Below, piece by piece: positions 7,627-14,700 of a stretch of 26,331 bases of DNA (the first letter of the stretch is position 1; the number at the start of each line of letters is the position of its first letter). The position numbers and the translations under genes are program-made. The notes beneath the pieces were generated by a model, which saw nothing but the letters and a program-made list of their open reading frames with translations, had not been told where the DNA came from and did not search any database. Origin of the DNA: Dehalococcoidales bacterium (lineage in GTDB: Bacteria; Chloroflexota; Dehalococcoidia; Dehalococcoidales; UBA2162); NCBI GenBank assembly GCA_020343555.1, contig CP070800.1, positions 53,776 through 80,106 on the forward strand, written 5' to 3'.

Positions 7627-8328
7627 ATGACAGAAGAAATACATACCATGTGTTCCCATTGTGGGAAGCGAACATGCACTCCTTTCATAAAAGCAGATGA
7701 AATACCCGTGAAAGACGGGGCGCCTGATTTCTGCCCGATGAAGCTGATGCCCGACGTTCTGGAAGATGTTAACGAAGAATATAGAAAACCGGATGTGCAG
7801 GAATTTGCCAGACTGGCTTCTGTCCAGGAGTTTGAATGTTACGAACGTGTTGATGGCGGGATGAGAACTAAGAATCCGCGGATTTTGGAGCTAATCCAGT
7901 TTGCGAAAAAAAATAACTACCATAAACTCGGTCTTGCTTTCTGTGGCGGATTGGCAAAGGAAGCACAGATGCTGACCGATGTACTCGAAAATAAGGGATT
8001 CGAAGTGGTATCGGTATGTTGCAAGGTTGGTGCTGAACCGAAGGAAATTATCGGGATCAAGCCCGAAGAGAAGATAATAGGCCCGGATAATTTTGAGTCG
8101 ATGTGTAATCCTATCGCTCAAGCCGAACTGCTAAACAGGCAGAACATCGATTTCGCGGTGATGCTTGGACTGTGTCTTGGGCACGACACTCTTTTTATCA
8201 AATATTGTAAAGTGCCGATGACCGTGATAGCGGTGAAAGACAGGGTAACCGGCCACAACCCGCTGGCGCCGCTTTATCTCACCTCGTCGATGTATTATTC
8301 CCGGCTAATGGCAAAAGAGGAATATTAA
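7627..8328 (+). CDS. DUF1847 family cysteine-rich metal-binding protein
   Basis: The 233-residue protein fits DUF1847, a family annotated only as metal-binding. The N-terminus carries CSHCGKRTC and later FCPMK, which resemble a zinc or Fe-S site. The rest has conserved blocks LGLAFCGGLAKEA, VVSVCCKVG, MCNPIAQAELLN, MLGLCLGHDTLF and a C-terminal VKDRVTGHNPLAPLY, with several further cysteines and histidines. It is soluble, with no signal peptide. SD AGGGGGTGA lies seven bases before the start. It is the first gene of a probable three-gene operon with an Mrp-type ATPase and a small ATC-hydrolase-like protein, which suggests a role in handling a metal or Fe-S cargo; that role is inference. Confidence 0.83.
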   Translation: MTEEIHTMCSHCGKRTCTPFIKADEIPVKDGAPDFCPMKLMPDVLEDVNEEYRKPDVQEFARLASVQEFECYERVDGGMRTKNPRILELIQFAKKNNYHKLGLAFCGGLAKEAQMLTDVLENKGFEVVSVCCKVGAEPKEIIGIKPEEKIIGPDNFESMCNPIAQAELLNRQNIDFAVMLGLCLGHDTLFIKYCKVPMTVIAVKDRVTGHNPLAPLYLTSSMYYSRLMAKEEY

Positions 8329-8361
8329 ATTTTCACTAAGTACTGAAAGGAGAATAGCTTC

Positions 8362-8394
8362 ATGCACACCAGACCGGAGGCAAGCCGATGTTAA
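8362..8394 (+). other. Possible 10-codon leader ORF overlapping the start of the Mrp-type ATPase
   Basis: ATG 8362 with SD AAAGGAG nine bases upstream opens a short frame coding MHTRPEASRC and stopping at TAA 8392-8394. It overlaps the ATPase ATG at 8388 by seven bases. The ATPase SD (GGAGG, 8376-8380) lies inside this frame, so ribosomes translating it would arrive at the next start. It may be a coupling cistron or chance. Confidence 0.35.
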
Positions 8395-9383
8395 CCAGGG
8401 AAACGATAGAAAAATGTCTTGAAACGGTGATTGTACCTGCCGCTGCAAGAAGTGTCAATGAGCTGAATTTGGTTCGCGGTATAGAATTAGATGATGGAAA
8501 GGTGACGATTACACTGGCTTCTACTGCGTTAAACGAAGGTACACAGGAATGGCTTAAGGAAAAAGTAATCGAAGCTGTTCGGAACGAAGAAAAAGACTTT
8601 AAGGTAATAATAAAGTATGTGGAAGCAACTCCTTCTGAGTTGAACGAGATAGGTAACGTCATAGCGATAATGAGTGGTAAGGGCGGAGTTGGGAAATCAC
8701 TGGTCGCGGGACTCACAGCGATCTCACTAAACAGACTGGGTAAAACCGCCGGTATCCTTGATGCTGATATCACCGGTCCGAGTATTCCGAAAATGTTCGG
8801 TATAAACGGAAGTCCCGCCGGTTCCGAATCGGGTATCCTGCCGGTCTCTTCGAAATCAGGTATAGAATTGATGTCGATAAACTTGCTTCTTCCGAGTGAG
8901 GAAGAAGCAGTAATATGGCGTGGACCACTTATCGGCAGGGCGATTACGCAATTCTGGGAAGAGGTAGTGTGGGGTAAACTCGATTACCTGGTCGTTGATT
9001 TACCTCCGGGAACCGCGGATGCACCCCTTACCGTGATGCAAACACTTCCGGTATCGGGCGTGATAATGGTATATACCCCGCAGGACCTGACCGCAATGAT
9101 AGTGAAAAAAGCGGTTAGAATGGCTCAGCAGATGGATAAGCCGATACTCGGTGTTGTCGAGAATATGAGTTATCTCTATGTGGAAGAGATAGATAAGAGA
9201 ATTGAAGTGTTCGGAAAAAGCCAGGGTGAGGAAATGGTGAAAGCGACAAATACGCCTTTATTGGGACAGCTTCCAATCGATACTAACCTGGCTAAGCTAT
9301 GTGACGCAGGAAGCATTGAAGGATATGATTCGGAGTTCATCGAAAATGTCGGGAAAACGATAATAAAAGCCACTGAAAAGTAA
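8388..9383 (+). CDS. Mrp/NBP35-family P-loop ATPase with N-terminal MIP18-like domain, lacking the CxxC cluster motif
   Basis: The 331-residue protein starts with a MIP18/DUF59-like domain (about 1-85), followed by a deviant Walker A GKGGVGKS at 97-104, then DADITGPSIPKMFG and DLPPGTADA. This is the Mrp/ApbC family, whose dimers carry a [4Fe-4S] cluster between subunits for transfer to apo-proteins. The segment VVENMSYLYVEEIDKRIEVFG (about 256-275) sits where the family has VENMSYFxCPxCG, and both cluster cysteines are missing. The ATPase elements are intact. SD GGAGG is seven bases before ATG 8388. It lies between a DUF1847 protein and a small ATC-hydrolase-like protein. It may carry cargo in another way, or serve a different metal. 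Confidence 0.9.
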   Translation: MLTRETIEKCLETVIVPAAARSVNELNLVRGIELDDGKVTITLASTALNEGTQEWLKEKVIEAVRNEEKDFKVIIKYVEATPSELNEIGNVIAIMSGKGGVGKSLVAGLTAISLNRLGKTAGILDADITGPSIPKMFGINGSPAGSESGILPVSSKSGIELMSINLLLPSEEEAVIWRGPLIGRAITQFWEEVVWGKLDYLVVDLPPGTADAPLTVMQTLPVSGVIMVYTPQDLTAMIVKKAVRMAQQMDKPILGVVENMSYLYVEEIDKRIEVFGKSQGEEMVKATNTPLLGQLPIDTNLAKLCDAGSIEGYDSEFIENVGKTIIKATEK

Positions 9384-9399
9384 CGAACGGAGAGTTAAT

Positions 9400-9867
9400 G
9401 TGACACAGGATAACAGGACACTCGAGCAGGTATACAGAAGTGCGGTAAAAGGTCTTTATGCAAGGATCACGAGTTATTACAATTATATATTTGACAGGTT
9501 TGGGCAGGAAGGCCTGGTAATGATTTCCGAGATGAGTCGAGAGTATGGTGAGAGTATTGTTCCCCGCGCCAGAAAAGCGCTTGAAAAGAATGATATTGAA
9601 TCGGTTGCGATGTATTTGTTAAGAATATTCAGGACCGTGGACTGGAATACGAATGGTATAAAACTGGTATCAAAGAGCCCTGAAGAGATAATCATCACAG
9701 TCGTAGATTGCCCTCTTCATTTTACGAATCCGGAATTATGCCTTGCTCATACGACGATGGAAAAGACGGTGGTGGAAGGACTGAATCCGGATATAAAATA
9801 CACGATAGGCAAGTCTATTCCGGCTGGAGACGGTTTTTGCGAACATATATTGAGTTTAAAAAAATAA
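9400..9867 (+). CDS. Small protein similar to the L-2-amino-thiazoline-4-carboxylate hydrolase family
   Basis: The 155-residue soluble protein starts at GTG 9400, 16 bases after the ATPase stop, with CGGAGAG upstream; the ATG at 9398 is in another frame and stops at once. An N-terminal helical part is followed by a conserved region with DCPLHF, ELCLAHTTMEKTVVEGL and GDGFCEHIL. Paired Cys/His positions with a terminal GDxxCxH segment resemble the ATC hydrolase-like family (L-2-amino-thiazoline-4-carboxylic acid hydrolase). Many members have no proven activity and occur in anaerobes. Three cysteines and nearby histidines could bind metal. Function in this operon is unknown; assignment is from motif memory and is moderate. 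Confidence 0.6.
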   Translation: MTQDNRTLEQVYRSAVKGLYARITSYYNYIFDRFGQEGLVMISEMSREYGESIVPRARKALEKNDIESVAMYLLRIFRTVDWNTNGIKLVSKSPEEIIITVVDCPLHFTNPELCLAHTTMEKTVVEGLNPDIKYTIGKSIPAGDGFCEHILSLKK

Positions 9868-9892
9868 ACCCGGTAGTAAAAAACGATGACTG

Positions 9893-9921
9893 TTGACAAA
9901 ATGACATAAAAGAACTACACT
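9893..9921 (+). promoter_or_regulatory. Promoter for the ABC transporter lipoprotein gene
   Basis: TTGACA (9893-9898, perfect) is followed after 17 bp by TACACT (9916-9921, four of six). The start point near 9928 gives a leader of about 230 bases before ATG 10158. Two direct copies of TGACATAA (9902-9909 and 9933-9940, 31 bp apart) bracket this promoter. Confidence 0.65.
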
Positions 9922-9993
9922 TCAAGCTAAACTGACATAACAACTAAATAGACGCTATCCATCTCACACCTTCTACCAGAGGAGGTGATAAAG

Positions 9994-10047
9994 ATGATAA
10001 TAGGCACTGAAATTACCGGTTTGATCGGTGATATTAAGTGCCTTTAG
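9994..10047 (+). other. Structured leader with 17-codon mini-ORF upstream of the solute-binding lipoprotein
   Basis: GAGGAGGTGAT, almost fully complementary to the 16S rRNA 3' end, precedes ATG 9994, which opens MIIGTEITGLIGDIKCL and stops at 10045-10047. The frame itself forms a hairpin: AGGCACT (10002-10008) pairs with AGTGCCT (10036-10042), with an inner ACCG/CGGT. A second strong SD (AGGAGGTGA, 10068-10076) follows without an AUG, then the true gene SD (10142-10149). The arrangement looks like a regulatory leader, but no known riboswitch class is recognised. Confidence 0.5.
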
Positions 10048-10157
10048 AATTTCCAAATTATGTATACAGGAGGTGAAGCTGAAAAATATTATTGAACGAG
10101 CTGCAAGGGTCGTTCAGCACTACTAGTTCAACGAGTCTAAAAAGGAGGTCGGATAGA

Positions 10158-12014
10158 ATGATGAAAAAGATTGGATGGATGGTACTAAGCTGTGTTATGG
10201 TTTTATCTTTAGTATTAGTATCCTGCGAGTCTGAAGATACTGGAGGAACTGTTACTCAGGAAGATAAAGGGCAAACGGTGACAGTTGGCGGTGAAGAAGA
10301 GAAGACGGACGAAAAGGAAGAAATTGTCATGTCCTCCGATAAACCTCAATATGGTGGATCGATTACACTTTCTATGGCGCGGGACGTGAATGACTTCCTT
10401 CCTTGGTCGTTAGCACCGTCGCCTCCTGTCCAGATGTGCAACGATTGGCTATGGAACGGCGATTGGGCAAAAGGAAATGCTGGTGGTTATGGTACCGCTG
10501 ACGTTGGCTGGGAGACCAGTACTAACTTACGTGATATGAAAGCATATTATCTTGCCGAGGATATACGCTGGGAGGCAAACGATGATGGAGAAACTGGCAC
10601 TGTCTACATAAAGGTCAAAGAGGGTATACATTACAGTCTCGATCCAACTAACCCTGTCAGTCAACTGGTTGGTGGAAGGGAAGTGACTGCTGATGATGTT
10701 CTCTGGAATTTCAATATGCGTATGAATGATTCCAGATCACATCCCGGAGCCTATATCTACCTATTTTTCCCCTGGATGCATGGTATTTATGGGGAGAAAG
10801 TAGGCCCGAACGAAATATCATTCACTTTCCCTGTAGGGCGACTTCTAGACGGTATAATGTTTTTGTGCGATGGAACTCAGATATTCCCACCCGAGATAGA
10901 CGAAGAGTACCAAGCCGAATCGACGACTGACTGGCAGGCTTGCGTTGGTGCTGGTCCATTCATGATCGAAGACTATGTCCCCAGCAATATAACCACAGTG
11001 AAAAGGAATCCTAACTACTGGGGGAAAAACCCGATTGGCCCCGGAGAAGGTGACCAGCTGCCTTATCTCGATAAAATCAAGTATCTCCTTATAGAGGACG
11101 CGTCTACCCAGCAAGCCGCCTTCCGTACCGGTAACCTCGCTCAGATTGGTGCTTTGTCTATCGAAGATAAGAACATGATGGTCAGGGCAAGTCCTGAGAT
11201 AATAGAAGCAGTAGGCGGCTTGAGTGCCCAACCGTTACTGGGTATGAGGACGGATCTGCCTGGTACACCATACGCAGATGTCCGTGTCCGTAAGGCGATG
11301 ATGATGGCTACTGATTTCAATGAGATTAATGAAGGTCTGTATCAAGGTCTTGGACAAATTCTTACCTGGCCTTACTGGTATCAGAAAGGTTATGAGGACT
11401 TGTATCTCAGCCTTGATGATCCGGATTGTCCTGCCGAGATCAAAGAATTGTACACATATAATCCTGAGAAAGCAAAAGAACTTCTTTCTCAAGCCGGATA
11501 TCCTGGAGGCTTTAAAGGAGAAGTATTGATGACTGAAACCAGCGTCGATTATTATTCTATAATTAAAGACCAGTGGGCTAAAGTTGGTATCGAGTTAGTG
11601 TTTAACGTCCAGGAGTTTGGCGCGTATTGGGGTATACTAAACAGTTATTCATACGAAGAAATGGTTGTTGCTGGTATACCACCTCCTTCTTCATGGCCTG
11701 AAGTAGCCGGGTATACAGGAATAACTTCGAGTAATTTCAGTAAAATCGATGATGAATGGGTTAATGAAGCTGCTGACCATATGCGCACAACTGCTATTAC
11801 AGACCTTAAAGCGGCAATGAGAGAAACTAGAGAAATTGCGAAATACCTTCTTCCGGGAGCCTGGGTTATACCAACACCAAGGTATCCTACCTATACTCTC
11901 TGGTGGTCGTGGATGAAGAATTACTCGGGTGAGAATTCTGTCGGCTGGCTGGCATTCAACTGGTCAAAATGGGTCTGGGTCGACCAGGATATGAAAGATA
12001 CCATGGGACACTAG
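10158..12014 (+). CDS. ABC transporter substrate-binding lipoprotein, peptide/nickel family (SBP_bac_5)
   Basis: The 618-residue protein binds an oligopeptide-like solute outside the membrane. The start is ATG 10158, eight bases after AAGGAGGT; the frame opens earlier at 10092 only through an unlikely TTG. The N-terminus MMKKIGWMVLSCVMVLSL is a lipoprotein signal peptide with lipobox LVSC, lipidated at C23, followed by an acidic, disordered linker of about 40 residues. The mature part begins with YGGSITLSMARDVNDF and has the family blocks around VKEGIHYS and VTADDVLWNFNMRM, and later PYADVRVRKAMMMATDF. No permease or ATPase gene is next to it, so it is an orphan binding protein here. Its substrate is not predictable. 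Confidence 0.9.
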   Translation: MMKKIGWMVLSCVMVLSLVLVSCESEDTGGTVTQEDKGQTVTVGGEEEKTDEKEEIVMSSDKPQYGGSITLSMARDVNDFLPWSLAPSPPVQMCNDWLWNGDWAKGNAGGYGTADVGWETSTNLRDMKAYYLAEDIRWEANDDGETGTVYIKVKEGIHYSLDPTNPVSQLVGGREVTADDVLWNFNMRMNDSRSHPGAYIYLFFPWMHGIYGEKVGPNEISFTFPVGRLLDGIMFLCDGTQIFPPEIDEEYQAESTTDWQACVGAGPFMIEDYVPSNITTVKRNPNYWGKNPIGPGEGDQLPYLDKIKYLLIEDASTQQAAFRTGNLAQIGALSIEDKNMMVRASPEIIEAVGGLSAQPLLGMRTDLPGTPYADVRVRKAMMMATDFNEINEGLYQGLGQILTWPYWYQKGYEDLYLSLDDPDCPAEIKELYTYNPEKAKELLSQAGYPGGFKGEVLMTETSVDYYSIIKDQWAKVGIELVFNVQEFGAYWGILNSYSYEEMVVAGIPPPSSWPEVAGYTGITSSNFSKIDDEWVNEAADHMRTTAITDLKAAMRETREIAKYLLPGAWVIPTPRYPTYTLWWSWMKNYSGENSVGWLAFNWSKWVWVDQDMKDTMGH

Positions 12015-12043
12015 AAATACGATACCCAAGATTGATTTGTTTG

Positions 12044-12072
12044 TACGAGGTGGAGTATTACTCCACCTCGTA
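12044..12072 (+). terminator. Near-perfect palindrome after the lipoprotein gene, probable terminator
   Basis: TACGAGGTGGAGTA and TACTCCACCTCGTA are perfect 14-base inverted arms separated by one base; about 12 pairs can form around a small loop. It lies 30 bases after the stop. The downstream sequence ACTTGTTTA is only weakly U-rich, so termination efficiency is uncertain. Confidence 0.6.
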
Positions 12073-12169
12073 ACTTGTTTATCAACAATGACAGGAGGCT
12101 GCTAGGGTAAATACTGAAATTATTAATATCAAAGTATGGTATGTATTATTCTTCAGTCGGATCTACCCG

Positions 12170-12178
12170 TGATATAAT
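12170..12178 (+). promoter_or_regulatory. Extended -10 promoter for the pyruvate kinase operon
   Basis: TGATATAAT combines the TGn extension with a perfect TATAAT (12173-12178). No good -35 is needed in this class and none is seen. The start point near 12185 leaves about 20 bases before ATG 12206, with no SD in that leader. Confidence 0.6.
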
Positions 12179-12205
12179 ATACTTGGTTAATTTCCCTGAT
12201 TTGAA

Positions 12206-13348
12206 ATGAGAATACACAGTAAGATAGTATGCACTCTTGGTCCGGCAAGCAGTTCTCCTGAAATGATAGAGAATATGCTGAAAGCTGGTATGGATGTTGC
12301 ACGACTCAATTTATCCTACGGTAATTTCGAAGAACATGCCAGGACGATATCAATCATCCGCTCGATAAGTGAAAAACTCGGAGAACCATCCGGTGTGATG
12401 CTAGACTTACCGGGTTATAAGAGACGTAGCGGTGGTATAGTTGAAGTATTCAAAGATCACCTGGAGTTTGCCTGCGAACAGGATGTCGATTTTATCGCCC
12501 TCTCCTTTATCACCTCTGCCGAACAGGTAAGTCAAATACGTGACTTATTGAATACTATCGATCTCCAAAAACCTTTGATCGTCAAGATTGAACAGGCGAA
12601 AGCCCTTGAGAACAGCAAGGGAATAATCGAAGTCAGTGACGGGATAATGGTGGCAAGAGGTGACCTTGCGCTTGAGATAAGTATCGAGAAAGTCCCGCTG
12701 GCACAGAAGCGGTTGATAATTGAAGCTAACCAGCGGGGAAAAACGGTTATCACGGCAACGCAGATGCTTGAATCCATGGTGAGATCTTCTCTACCCACCA
12801 GGGCGGAAGCCACAGACGTATCGAACGCGGTGCTTGATGGCAGCGATGCCATAATGCTGTCCGAGGAAACAGCGATTGGGAATTATCCCGTCGAAGCAGT
12901 AGCGATGATGAATCGCATCGCGATGGAAGCTGAAACGGCATTATCTTACCATCAGGTTCTTGAAAGTGGGTCGTACGGACTTTTGCCCGAGGTTAACGAT
13001 GCTACAGCCAGGGCTGCATGCCAGATAGCAGACCAGGTAGATGCAAAAGCTATCGTTACTTTTACGTCCGGAGGAACCACAGCTCTGCGAGTATCAAAAT
13101 ACCGACCGATGCAGCCGATTATTGCAGTCACTCCCTCACAGAAGGTAGTAAACTGTTTGACATTACCATGGGGAGTCGTTCCTGTTAAAAAACCGGAATC
13201 AGATGAGCTTGAAGATGCATTCGAGTTGGCTAGACGATCGGCTTTAGAGACAGGTATTGTCAATGAAGGCGACCTGATAGTCATTACCGCTGGAATCCCG
13301 CTGAGAATCCCGGGACAAACGAATCTGCTGAAAGTTGAAAGGGTCTAG
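12206..13348 (+). CDS. pyk: Pyruvate kinase-like protein lacking the B (lid) domain
   Basis: The 380-residue protein has the pyruvate kinase A and C domains. Active-site blocks are present: VARLNLSYG (normally NFSHG, here Tyr for His), DLPGYKRRSGG, VKIEQAKALEN with the catalytic Lys and metal-binding Glu, GIMVARGDLALEI, TATQMLESM and PTRAEATDVSNAVLDG, then the C domain from about residue 255. The chain passes from DLPGYKRRSGG (residues 67-77) straight into VEVFKDHLEFACEQDVDFIALSF. The roughly 95-residue B domain that closes over the substrate is absent, with the frame intact. Bacterial enzymes usually have 470 or more residues. It starts without an SD just after an extended -10 promoter. It may be a reduced or altered kinase; the symbol is by homology only. 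Confidence 0.85.
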   Translation: MRIHSKIVCTLGPASSSPEMIENMLKAGMDVARLNLSYGNFEEHARTISIIRSISEKLGEPSGVMLDLPGYKRRSGGIVEVFKDHLEFACEQDVDFIALSFITSAEQVSQIRDLLNTIDLQKPLIVKIEQAKALENSKGIIEVSDGIMVARGDLALEISIEKVPLAQKRLIIEANQRGKTVITATQMLESMVRSSLPTRAEATDVSNAVLDGSDAIMLSEETAIGNYPVEAVAMMNRIAMEAETALSYHQVLESGSYGLLPEVNDATARAACQIADQVDAKAIVTFTSGGTTALRVSKYRPMQPIIAVTPSQKVVNCLTLPWGVVPVKKPESDELEDAFELARRSALETGIVNEGDLIVITAGIPLRIPGQTNLLKVERV

Positions 13349-13351
13349 GGA

Positions 13352-14002
13352 TTGAGGGGACAGAACAAAACACTGGTGCAGTGCGATTTCGATGGTACCA
13401 TCACGGTAGAAGACGCCAGTTTCACGATATTGGACGCCTATATCCCGGACAAGTGGCGACCATTATTCGAAGAATACCAGCAGGGTGAAATGACTGTTGG
13501 CGAGTTTAACTCGAAGGTTTTTGCTTTTGTTAAAGCCGATAAAGAAACCCTTTTGGGATTGATAAGAGAGAAAGTTTCGGTCAGGGAAGGTTTCATAAAT
13601 TTCATGGAGTATTGTCGTGCAAAGGATTACCAGTTCGTGATCGTCAGTAACGGCCTTGATTTCTATATAGACGATATTCTCGGAAGAATTGGATTCAATA
13701 ACGTGGAAGTGCATGCGTCGAATACGGTTTTCGGAGAGAACGGACTTATTGTCAGACACAGAGGACCTGACGGAACATATCTGGACGAGGATGTTAAGGA
13801 GGCTTATACCGAGTATTATCTCAACCATGGCTATACGGTTATATACCTCGGTGATGGTCGATCCGATGTTCGACCGGCAAGTAAATGCCACCATGTTTTT
13901 GCCACCGGTTCAATGATCGAGTACTGTAATTCTGAGAAACTCTCGTGTACCTCATTTACAGATTTTAACCAGGTCATTAAAGTAATGGACTCATGGGAAT
14001 GA
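13352..14002 (+). CDS. HAD-family phosphatase, phosphoserine phosphatase/MtnX-like
   Basis: The 216-residue HAD hydrolase starts at TTG 13352, three bases after the pyruvate kinase stop; a GTG at 13376 is the alternative. Motif I is QCDFDGTI with nucleophile D12 and acid D14. Motif II is VIVSNG. Motif IV is LGDGRSDVRPA. The helical cap lies between motifs I and II, as in subclass IB phosphoserine phosphatases and MtnX. Nothing else here belongs to methionine salvage or serine synthesis, so the small-molecule phosphate ester it cleaves is unknown. It overlaps the queH start region (ATGA junction at 13999-14002), so translation is coupled. Confidence 0.87.
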   Translation: MRGQNKTLVQCDFDGTITVEDASFTILDAYIPDKWRPLFEEYQQGEMTVGEFNSKVFAFVKADKETLLGLIREKVSVREGFINFMEYCRAKDYQFVIVSNGLDFYIDDILGRIGFNNVEVHASNTVFGENGLIVRHRGPDGTYLDEDVKEAYTEYYLNHGYTVIYLGDGRSDVRPASKCHHVFATGSMIEYCNSEKLSCTSFTDFNQVIKVMDSWE

Positions 14003-14517
14003 AAGTGCTTCTTCATATCTGTTGTGGCGTCTGTGCTGCAGGAGCTGCTGAACAGTTATTGTCTGAAGGATTCGAGGTAACCGGGTATTTTCACAATCCG
14101 AACATTTACCCGTATGAAGAGTATCTGAGAAGGCTGGAAGCTGCTCAAAAAGTAGCCGGAGAAATGGGATTTCCGCTCGAAGAAGGATTATACAAAGCCG
14201 ATGAATGGATGACGAAAACCGAGTCATTGAAAGAAGAACCGGAAGGCGGGAAACGATGCGAAGTCTGTTTCAGGTACAGGCTTGAGGAAACATACGAGCG
14301 ACTACTCAATTCTGATATTGACTGCTTTACAACCACTCTGACGATAGGACCTCGTAAACCGGCTGGTATTGTGAACAGGATAGGTTTGGAGGTTGGTGGT
14401 GATAGATTCTTAACCAGGGATTTCAAGAAAAAAGCCGGATTTCAACGGGCGACCACGTTAGCTAAAGATTGGGGGATTCACCGCCAGCACTATTGCGGCT
14501 GTATATACAGCATGTAA
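13993..14517 (+). CDS. queH: Epoxyqueuosine reductase QueH
   Basis: QueH (DUF208 family) reduces epoxyqueuosine to queuosine in tRNA, the last step of the pathway, replacing QueG in many anaerobes. The 174-residue protein opens with VLLHICCGVCAAG, has GYFHNPNIYPYEEY, GKRCEVCFRYRLEET, a TTTLTIGPRK segment and a C-terminal QHYCGCIYS. These cysteine pairs are those that hold the Fe-S cluster and the redox-active CxC in the family. The start may be ATG 13993 or ATG 13999. The second overlaps the upstream stop as ATGA and gives the usual MKVLLHICC N-terminus. queA, the preceding pathway step, lies 2.6 kb downstream in another operon. Confidence 0.93.
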   Translation: MGMKVLLHICCGVCAAGAAEQLLSEGFEVTGYFHNPNIYPYEEYLRRLEAAQKVAGEMGFPLEEGLYKADEWMTKTESLKEEPEGGKRCEVCFRYRLEETYERLLNSDIDCFTTTLTIGPRKPAGIVNRIGLEVGGDRFLTRDFKKKAGFQRATTLAKDWGIHRQHYCGCIYSM

Positions 14518-14700
14518 ACGGATACAATCCCCATAGACAATAAGACGAGCTATTGGCTTTCCCTCATTTAAATAGCAAGATTAGCTATATTATGCAGAAC
14601 CACAAGACTGTTTAAATAGAGTATTATGTAGTATTATTTGAAAAGTCGTGTTAGAATATGACATCTGACGATATGCCTGGAAATACTGTGATTAATTAAA

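Noticed and set aside
10092..10157. TTG start of the binding lipoprotein at 10092
   Set aside because: It would bury the lipoprotein signal peptide; ATG 10158 has a near-perfect SD at the right distance.
12206..13348. Frameshifted or interrupted pyruvate kinase
   Set aside because: The reading frame is continuous and both flanking domains are complete; the missing part is a clean in-frame absence of the B domain.
14601..14609. CACAAGACT upstream of the Crp/Fnr gene, matching part of the AOR palindrome
   Set aside because: The second half of the palindrome is missing, and a shared 9-mer in 26 kb is not rare enough to claim an operator.
14687..14700. TGTGATTAATTAAAA before the Crp/Fnr gene as an autoregulatory CRP-type site
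   Set aside because: Only the left half TGTGA fits; the right half does not resemble TCACA.
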